Origin: Xanthomonas cucurbitae
Lineage (GTDB): Bacteria; Pseudomonadota; Gammaproteobacteria; Xanthomonadales; Xanthomonadaceae
Direction of reading: 5' to 3'
Length of the DNA stretch: 64,000 nt
NCBI RefSeq assembly: GCF_002939885.1
Contig: NZ_MDED01000001.1
Coordinates: 186,001 to 250,000 of the forward strand
Shown here piece by piece: positions 61,837 to 64,000 of the stretch. The first letter of the stretch is position 1, and each line of letters starts with the position of its first letter. The notes beneath the pieces are model-generated. The model was given only the letters and a program-made list of their open reading frames with translations, had not been told where the DNA came from and ran no database searches. Made by a program: the position numbers and the translations under genes.

Positions 61837-61990
61837 GCGTACCCTCATCCGCCCTTCGGGCACCTTCTCCCGGCGGGAGAAGGGAACAAGGCACATTTTC
61901 CCGGAGGGAGAAGGGAACAAGGCACCTTCTCCCGAAGAAGGCGAGCAAAGCCCCTCTCCCTGCGGGAGAGGGGTTGGGGTGAGGGTACGC
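61837..61990. repeat. Long palindromic repeat with CTTCTCCCG hairpins
   Basis: Perfect 11-bp ends (GCGTACCCTCA and complement) enclose three hairpin-like units based on CTTCTCCCG/CGGGAGAAG. The family is the same as the flanks of the array in the metH gap. It occupies the gap between dnaJ and pdxY; the rest of that 600-base gap (61590-62189) shows no gene I accept. Confidence 0.8.
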
Positions 61991-62189
61991 GGCGAAGCCC
62001 ACATGGACCCAGGCTTCAGCAGGCTTCGCGCATGCCCTCATCCGCCTCTAAGGAGCAGATTCTCTCCATGAAGGCGGCCAATATCCCGGCAGGAGAAGGA
62101 TGTTGTTCTTCTGGCACGTCTTGCGACACCTGCTCCTGCAAGGAACAGGCACTTATGTCAGCAGCCTTGGTGACAAAAACAGACGTCGC

Positions 62190-63317
62190 TTACGAGGTCA
62201 TCCTGTCCCAGAAGCCCTTGACGCCGTCGATGAAGGTCGCCGACTTGGGCGAATGCTTGCGGGCATCCTCACCGGTGAAGGTGGCCTCGAACTGCTGCAG
62301 CAGCTCGCGCTGGTCGGCGGTGAGGTTGACCGGCGTTTCCACCACCACGCGGCAATACAGATCGCCTTCGCTGCGGCTGCGCACCGAACGCACGCCCTTG
62401 CCGCGCAGGCGGAACAACTTGCCGGTCTGCGTTTCGGCCGGGATGCGGATTTCCGCTTCGCCACCCAGGGTCGCAACACGCACGGTATCGCCCAGCGCCG
62501 CCTGCGAAATACGGATCGGCACCTCGCAATGCAGATCGTCGCCGTCGCGCTGGAAGATCGCATGCTCGCGCACCCGCACTTCCACGTACAGATCGCCCGG
62601 CGGGGTGCCGGCCGGGCCGGCCTCGCCCTCGCCTGCCAGCCGGATGCGGTCGCCGGTATCCACCCCGGCAGGCACCTTGATCGACAGCACCTTGTTCTCT
62701 TCCACGCGACCGGCACCGTGGCAGACCTTGCATGGATTGCGGATCAGCGTGCCGCGCCCATCGCAATGCGGGCAGCTCTGCTGCATGGCGAAGATGCCAC
62801 GCTGGATGCGCACCTGGCCGCGCCCATGACAGGTGCCGCAGGTCTCGACCTTGCCGTCTTCCGAGCCGCTGCCGTGGCAGGACGTGCATTCGATCAGGGT
62901 CGGGATCTCGATGCGTCGCTCGATGCCGGCGACGGCTTCTTCCAGATCCAGCTCCAATACGTAACCGACGTCGGCACCACGTCGCGCAGCGCGCGGACCG
63001 GCGGCGCCACCGCCAAAAATATTGCCGAAGATATCGCCAAAGATATCGCCCATGTCCGGGCCACCCGGCCCGCCGCCGCCCCCCATGCCGTGCTCGAACG
63101 CGGCATGGCCGTGCGCATCGTAGGCACGCCGCTTGTTGCCATCGGACAGCACTTCGTAGGCTTCCTTGCATTCCTTGAACGCCGCTTCGGCAGCCGCGTC
63201 ACCAGGATTGCGATCGGGGTGGTGCTTCATCGCACAACGTCGATAAGCCTTCTTCAGCTCCTCGTCGCTGGCACCGCGGGCAACGCCCAGCACTTCGTAG
63301 TAATCGCGTTTGCTCAT
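62190..63317 (-). CDS. dnaJ: Chaperone DnaJ
   Basis: This 375-residue co-chaperone stimulates the ATPase of DnaK and hands over unfolded proteins. The J domain has the HPD motif at about 33-35. A Gly/Phe-rich region (about 75-105) and four CxxCxGxG zinc repeats ([32 protein letters not shown]) follow, then the two C-terminal substrate domains. All are intact. It lies downstream of dnaK on the same strand, with an inverted-repeat element between them. Confidence 0.97.
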   Translation of the reverse strand: MSKRDYYEVLGVARGASDEELKKAYRRCAMKHHPDRNPGDAAAEAAFKECKEAYEVLSDGNKRRAYDAHGHAAFEHGMGGGGGPGGPDMGDIFGDIFGNIFGGGAAGPRAARRGADVGYVLELDLEEAVAGIERRIEIPTLIECTSCHGSGSEDGKVETCGTCHGRGQVRIQRGIFAMQQSCPHCDGRGTLIRNPCKVCHGAGRVEENKVLSIKVPAGVDTGDRIRLAGEGEAGPAGTPPGDLYVEVRVREHAIFQRDGDDLHCEVPIRISQAALGDTVRVATLGGEAEIRIPAETQTGKLFRLRGKGVRSVRSRSEGDLYCRVVVETPVNLTADQRELLQQFEATFTGEDARKHSPKSATFIDGVKGFWDRMTS

Positions 63318-63320
63318 GAC

Positions 63321-63455
63321 AGGGAATCGGGAATCGGGAGAAGGGAATCGTTCAAAGCGTACATCCTCAAATCAATCAGCGTTCGGTGGGGTCAGAACAG
63401 CGAAGGAGCGATGCCGTCGCATCGCTCCTCCGATTCTCTATTCCCTATTCCCGAC
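63321..63455. repeat. GGGAATC-type inverted-repeat element (copy f) with nested hairpin
   Basis: GGGAATCGGGAATCGGGAG at the left and CGATTCTCTATTCCC plus a further ATTCCC at the right fill the dnaK-dnaJ gap. A nested perfect 10-bp hairpin (63405-63414 with 63419-63428, GGAGCGATGC) lies inside. Confidence 0.82.
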
Positions 63456-64000
63456 TCACGCTTTCTTATCGTCCTTGACCTCGGTGAACTCGGCGTCCAC
63501 CACGTCGTCGGCGGCCTTGGAGGTCTGCGCGTTGCCGCTGGCCGCATCGGCGTTACCGCCCTGCTCTGCTGCTGCCGCCGCCGCGTACAGCGACTGGCCG
63601 GCTTCTTCCAGAGTCTTGCTGCGTGCTTCGATCTGCGCCTTATCGTCGCCCTTCATGGCGGTTTCCAGGTCGGCCAGCGCCGCTTCCACCTTGCCGATCA
63701 CATCGCCACCGACCTTGCTGCCATGCTCGGTGATCGCGGTGCGGGTGGCGTGGATCAGGCCATCGGCCTGGTTGCGGGTCTGCACCAGCTCCTGGAACTT
63801 CTTGTCTTCCTCGCGGTTGGCTTCCGCGTCGGCGACCATGCGTTGGATCTCTTCATCCGACAGGCCCGAACCGGCCTTGATCTCGACCTTCTGTTCCTTG
63901 TTGGTCTTCTTGTCCTTGGCCGAGACGTGCAGGATGCCGTTGGCGTCGATGTCGAAGGACACTTCCACTTGCGGCATGCCGCGCGGCGCCGGCTCGATGC
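63456..64000 (-). CDS. dnaK: Chaperone DnaK, C-terminal part (cut by the window edge)
   Basis: About 180 C-terminal residues of the Hsp70 chaperone are present. The segment [27 protein letters not shown] is the end of the substrate-binding beta domain, and the helical lid follows, ending in an Asp/Glu-rich tail ([15 protein letters not shown]). The gene starts beyond the right edge. The order dnaK-dnaJ is the usual one. Confidence 0.96.
   Translation of the reverse strand, partial: IEPAPRGMPQVEVSFDIDANGILHVSAKDKKTNKEQKVEIKAGSGLSDEEIQRMVADAEANREEDKKFQELVQTRNQADGLIHATRTAITEHGSKVGGDVIGKVEAALADLETAMKGDDKAQIEARSKTLEEAGQSLYAAAAAAEQGGNADAASGNAQTSKAADDVVDAEFTEVKDDKKA

Noticed and set aside
62068-62189. 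Cys-rich start (GCCSSGTSCDTCSC) after a TAAGGAG sequence near the end of dnaJ
   Set aside because: Metallothionein-like at first sight, but the frame has no stop until far into the antisense of dnaJ and the ribosome-site spacing is long. Ribosome profiling or a conserved short stop in relatives would be needed.

Overview
The window is a GC-rich gammaproteobacterial chromosome segment that looks like Xanthomonas. The evidence is a methionine synthase split into two neighbouring genes (as known from xanthomonads), a YtrA/HpaR1-type GntR operon, palindromic GTAGGAGCG elements of the REP type, repeated GGGAATC inverted-repeat elements, and the overall gene content. Species cannot be fixed from the sequence alone. 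No insertion sequence, prophage or CRISPR array is visible. Nearly everything is core chromosome, and the unusual material is in the repeats, the regulators and one odd export operon.

Layout. 1-3713 (+): end of pstS, then pstC, pstA, pstB, phoU (phosphate uptake), closed by a strong terminator. 4007-4642 (+): RNase T. 4791-11548 (-): a two-component-propeller diguanylate cyclase, RlmB and RNase R. 11670-11756 (+): tRNA-Leu(CAG). 11962-14795 (-): a tandem SGNH hydrolase and an acyl-CoA dehydrogenase. 14888-20345 (+): a methionine-cycle unit made of a palindromic operator, an ArsR-methyltransferase fusion (SahR-like), and metH in two parts separated by a 75-bp tandem repeat. 20481-25123 (-): a LacI regulator, sugar MFS transporter, PfkB kinase and AGE-family isomerase/epimerase, probably for mannose use. 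25342-32438 (-): outer-membrane protein, OafA-type acyltransferase, DUF2058 protein, SlyX, UDP-glucose dehydrogenase, Mip-like FKBP and an exported glutathione peroxidase. 32574-36923 (+): small exported protein, GntR/YtrA regulator, ABC ATPase, permease, a GSGD-repeat protein and two related lipoproteins. 37043-38449 (-): FumC. 38735-45112 (+): CNNM/CBS protein, PurB, DUF3060 lipoprotein, RoxA-like oxygenase with an acidic tail, and a GNAT fusion. 45293-50944 (+): sucA-sucB-lpd. 51096-54130 (+): LOG protein, YigZ, MsbA-like ABC protein. 54247-59392 (+): LysR regulator and a type-I-secretion-like operon whose ABC protein has lost its ATPase motifs. 59557-61589 (-): TyrA and PdxY. 62190-64000 (-): dnaJ and the end of dnaK.

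The most unusual observations are four. (1) The ABC/HlyD/TolC operon at 55235-59392 has an ABC subunit without Walker A, Walker B, Q-loop, signature or H-loop residues. (2) One GGGAATC-type palindromic element lies in frame inside the activation domain of metH, and another supplies the C-terminus of the regulator and the N-terminus of MetH1. (3) A 75-bp, codon-phased tandem array fills the gap between the two metH halves. (4) An almost perfect 30-bp palindrome sits directly before the ArsR-methyltransferase start. All functional calls rest on reading the translated sequence; no database search was run.
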